A DNA stretch of 63,442 nucleotides from JABDJX01 sp039942715 (GTDB lineage Bacteria; Pseudomonadota; Alphaproteobacteria; Rhodobacterales; Rhodobacteraceae). The stretch lies in NCBI GenBank assembly GCA_039942715.1, contig JBDVBY010000012.1, positions 1 through 63,442 of the forward strand, given 5' to 3'. This document shows, piece after piece, positions 61,113 to 63,442 of the stretch. The notes under the pieces were generated by a model. It saw only the letters and a program-made list of their open reading frames with translations. It did no database searches and was not told the DNA's origin. The position numbers and the translations under genes are program-made. Within the stretch, counting starts at the first letter, position 1; each line of letters opens with the position of its first letter.

Positions 61113-61160
61113 TAAAGTTTCACAGGGACAAAAAAATCCACGCCGCGAATCACTTTGGAC

Positions 61161-61255
61161 TTGCGGGAAAGAAGTCTGAACACTACCTTTGAGGTGTTAG
61201 ATCAAGATAGGGTCTCGTGGAGCGTCCGCTTTGCGGGACCTTTTTTCTTCGTCCT
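61161..61255 (+). ncRNA. Counter-transcribed RNA between repB and repC (incompatibility RNA)
   Basis: In the 172-bp gap between repB and repC, on the strand opposite the rep genes, a promoter-like TTGCGG-17-TACCTT (61161-61166, 61184-61189) precedes about 60 bases. They end in a hairpin, GGTCTCG with CGGGACC (one wobble pair), followed by CTTTTTTC. This is the position, orientation and size of the small antisense RNA that represses repC translation in repABC plasmids. Exact ends are estimates. Confidence 0.7.
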
Positions 61256-61284
61256 TTCGTGCCTCCTGTTGTTGCTGCTCTTCC

Positions 61285-62289
61285 TCAGTCTTCCGCGCGG
61301 TTTACCCACCGCACGTGAAGCTCTTCCAAGACCTGTTTGGCCTCTTGTTCTATCCAATCGGCAAAGTCGCTGTTCTTCAGTTGAAGCTGAAGCCCAGCCG
61401 ATGTGCGCCGCAGTTCTGCCGCGCCCGCATCGTCACCGATCTTAATCTGTTGAACACCGGCTTTTGGTGCCTTTTTCTTCTTTTTAGAGACTGTTTTGGG
61501 CGGGGCTGCCGCCTGAAACACTGCCTCAAAGGCCGCGACAGACGGATCGCCCGCATCACCGGGCGCGTCTGCTTTCACCAGGGCGACAAGCGCATCGCTG
61601 CGCGCCTTGTCGGCAACTTTAACAAGCCTTTCTTGCGGCAAAACGCGGCTTTCAATGCTTTTCGCAAGCGCCTCCCACCGGGGGCGACCAACACCCTGGG
61701 CCGGGCCAATCGCGCGCGCCAAGTCCGGCGTAATGCCATCCACAACAGCAAGCGCCATCGAGATCGCCGATTTGGTCACGGTCAGAACATCAGCCACTTG
61801 CTGTTGACTGCCAAACCCGCCGTCGACAAGTTCGCGCGCGAAAAGGGCCTTTTCGATAAAGGTCAGATCGCGGCGCGCCATGTTTTCAGACACTTGCGCC
61901 TTTACGGCGGCATCATCATCTAGGTTAGCAATCAGTGCACGGACCTTGTCCACCTTGTCAGAGCGCCGGATCGCCTCAAGGCGACGGCGCCCGTAAACCA
62001 ACAGGTAACGATCCTTTTTCTCCGGATGACGGCGCACCAAAATAGGCACGGTTTGTCCGTTGGCTTCGATCGCGTCCTGAAGATCCTGCGTGTCGTCGTG
62101 ATCAAGGCGATCAACAGGGCGATGATCTTCGATATCGCGCGGATCAAGTTCCCACACATTGTGTCCATCCACGGCATCGCGCGCCGAGCGCAAAGCGCGG
62201 TTCGTCGACATCATCGTTTCCGGGGCAGGGGGGGCGGCGCTGGCCATATTGTCCAGCATCGACAGGCGTTTTTTGCGGCTATCACTCAT
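61285..62289 (-). CDS. repB: Partition protein RepB (ParB-like)
   Basis: A 334-residue centromere-binding protein. I start it at the ATG at 62289 (MSDSRKKRLSMLDNM), in an ATGA overlap with the repA stop. An in-frame ATG at 62304 is possible. The ParB nuclease-like domain (about 50-150) has LVYGRRRLEAIRR and VSENMARRDLTFIEKA. The helix-turn-helix reads GFGSQQQVADVLTVTKSAISM. It should bind the two parS sites at 59902 and 59935. Confidence 0.95.
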   Translation of the reverse strand: MSDSRKKRLSMLDNMASAAPPAPETMMSTNRALRSARDAVDGHNVWELDPRDIEDHRPVDRLDHDDTQDLQDAIEANGQTVPILVRRHPEKKDRYLLVYGRRRLEAIRRSDKVDKVRALIANLDDDAAVKAQVSENMARRDLTFIEKALFARELVDGGFGSQQQVADVLTVTKSAISMALAVVDGITPDLARAIGPAQGVGRPRWEALAKSIESRVLPQERLVKVADKARSDALVALVKADAPGDAGDPSVAAFEAVFQAAAPPKTVSKKKKKAPKAGVQQIKIGDDAGAAELRRTSAGLQLQLKNSDFADWIEQEAKQVLEELHVRWVNRAED

Positions 62290-63442
62290 CCTTCGCGCCC
62301 CCATGTTTGCTGGATTAGAGACGAAATCTCGTCATTGACGCTATTGAGGCTTTCCAAAGCGCGATCATAGGTTTTGCGATGAAAAGCGCTGCGCTCGACC
62401 TCGTAAAGCGTTTGCTTGGTCAGGCCGGCATCAGAAATCGCAGTGGATTTCAGCATTGGCGCGTTCAGCACTTTTTCGGCGTACATCGTGCGCAGGAACG
62501 CAACGATCCGATTTTGAGGTGCATCGGTGGGTTCGTAGCGCGTCAGCAAATAACGCATCCAGTCGTGTTTCATGTCAGCCCCACTTTCGGCAATCACATC
62601 CATCAGATCCGCGGTCATCCGCAGGAACTGGCTCATCGACATGACATCAAGCATTTCTGGATGAATGGTTACCAATACGCCCGTGGAAGCCGACAGTGCG
62701 GACATCGTGAGGAACCCAAGTTGCGGCGGACAATCAATTACGACCACATCGTATTCGCCCTCGATTTGGGCCAAAGCGTCTCTAACACGGAAGAAAAAGA
62801 GACCTGCGTTGCCCCCGGCTAGGGCGCGGGGGGTTTCGTGTTCGAACTCCATCAGCTCGAGGTTGCCGGGAATCAGATCCAGATTCGGGATATAGCTTTT
62901 ACGAATAACTGAACTGATCGGAGCGGGAGAATCATAGCGGATCGCGTCGTATAGAGTGCCGCCGTCGGGCAGATCGAACTCGGGTTGCACGCCATGCAGA
63001 GCGGTGAAAGACGCCTGCGGATCAAGATCGATGCCAAGCACGCGGTACCCGGTGAGCGCGAGGCGTTGGGCGAGATGAGCGGAGGTGGTGGTTTTACCAG
63101 ACCCACCTTTGAAGTTCATCACGCCAATGATCTGCATATGATCATCGCCACGACGGCCGGGCAGGTAGTCGCCCTTGTTTCTGGCTGTCTTTTCAAGAAG
63201 ATGGCGCAATTCCTGGATATCTTGTGCCGAGTAATGGCGGCGATTTCCGGGAGTGACATGCGGCGAGGGACCCTTGCCATCAAGGTGCAATTTGCGCAAA
63301 TAACTGTCGTTGACGCCAAGCAGATCGGCGGCTTCACCGCTGGTAAACGTGCGCATGGATTTGGATGCGTCAGGCGGAAACAAGTTCTCGCGCTGCGCAT
63401 GAAGCTGGGCGGCGAGTTGCTCTGAATGGTGACGGATCACCG
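62286..63442 (-). CDS. repA: Partition ATPase RepA (ParA-like), main part
   Basis: The main part of a 396-residue ParA ATPase whose first residues are encoded at 175-1 after circularisation. A MerR-like helix-turn-helix (FTSGEAADLLGVNDSYLRKL, about 45-65) precedes the deviant Walker A GGSGKTTT in VMNFKGGSGKTTTSAHLAQR (near 125). Walker A' LDPQAS and Walker B VVVIDCPPQLG follow. It moves plasmid copies together with RepB and normally represses the repABC promoter. It overlaps repB by four bases. Confidence 0.95.
   Translation of the reverse strand, partial: VIRHHSEQLAAQLHAQRENLFPPDASKSMRTFTSGEAADLLGVNDSYLRKLHLDGKGPSPHVTPGNRRHYSAQDIQELRHLLEKTARNKGDYLPGRRGDDHMQIIGVMNFKGGSGKTTTSAHLAQRLALTGYRVLGIDLDPQASFTALHGVQPEFDLPDGGTLYDAIRYDSPAPISSVIRKSYIPNLDLIPGNLELMEFEHETPRALAGGNAGLFFFRVRDALAQIEGEYDVVVIDCPPQLGFLTMSALSASTGVLVTIHPEMLDVMSMSQFLRMTADLMDVIAESGADMKHDWMRYLLTRYEPTDAPQNRIVAFLRTMYAEKVLNAPMLKSTAISDAGLTKQTLYEVERSAFHRKTYDRALESLNSVNDEISSLIQQTWGREG
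63302..63442. repeat. Terminal direct repeat, right copy (circle overlap)
   Basis: Identical to 1-141. Removing one copy gives a 63,301-bp circle. The overlap lies wholly inside repA. Confidence 0.95.

Overview
The window reads as one complete circular plasmid (or small chromid) of an aerobic, probably marine alphaproteobacterium of the Roseobacter/Rhodobacteraceae type. Bases 1-141 are repeated exactly at 63302-63442, and the repA gene reads without interruption across that join, so the sequence is a closed circle of 63,301 bp written with a 141-bp overlap. The host assignment rests on the repABC replication system, the fnrL-uspA-ccoNOQP-ccoGHIS arrangement and the general gene style. I cannot name a species from sequence alone.

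Layout. (1) 59.9-63.4 kb joined to 1-0.3 kb: repA-repB-repC on the minus strand, two perfect 16-bp parS palindromes after repC, a likely counter-transcribed RNA between repB and repC, and an AT-rich patch inside repC that may be the origin. (2) 0.3-15.5 kb: a full core type II secretion system (gspC, D, E, F, G, H, I, J, K, L, M and the prepilin peptidase). gspLMC lie behind genes for two large exported proteins, DUF1800 and DUF1501, and diverge from gspEFGHIJK-O-D. The secretin ends in a SPOR-like domain. (3) 16-21 kb: urease operon ureDABCEFG. (4) 21-31.8 kb: a mixed region with a lipoprotein, a DEAD-box RNA helicase, a split Tm-1-like pair, a membrane protein, a TauD-type dioxygenase, an NAD-dependent reductase/epimerase, an acyltransferase and a Fic protein, with short diverged intergenic repeats between some of them. 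(5) 31.8-41 kb: microaerobic respiration genes ccoGHIS, ccoNOQP, a universal stress protein and FnrL, with three FNR boxes. (6) 41-43.6 kb: a four-gene overlapping phospholipid-type operon resembling E. coli ynbAB plus an acyltransferase. (7) 43.9-45.9 kb: a PhoX-family phosphatase. (8) 46-57 kb: a nitrogen-compound cluster with an amidinotransferase, PRTase-like and BtpA-like enzymes, a LysR regulator, a polyamine-type ABC transporter, a polysaccharide-deacetylase-fold hydrolase, a yeast-type cytosine deaminase, a GlxA/AraC regulator and a DUF1989 protein. (9) 57-59.9 kb: tRNA-Leu(CAG), then a 5' M50-protease fragment joined out of frame to a 3' Omp85/BamA fragment.

How it fits together. No relaxase, conjugation apparatus, integrase or IS transposase was recognised. 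The cargo looks like metabolic and cell-envelope functions moved from a chromosome: a secretion machine, low-oxygen respiration, urea and small nitrogen-compound use, phosphate-ester hydrolysis and lipid remodelling. The tRNA gene, the fnrL/cbb3 set and the helicase raise the question whether the replicon is dispensable. The most interesting candidates for undescribed biology are the secretion system with its DUF1800/DUF1501 partners and SPOR secretin, the nitrogen-compound cluster, and the ynbAB-like lipid operon.
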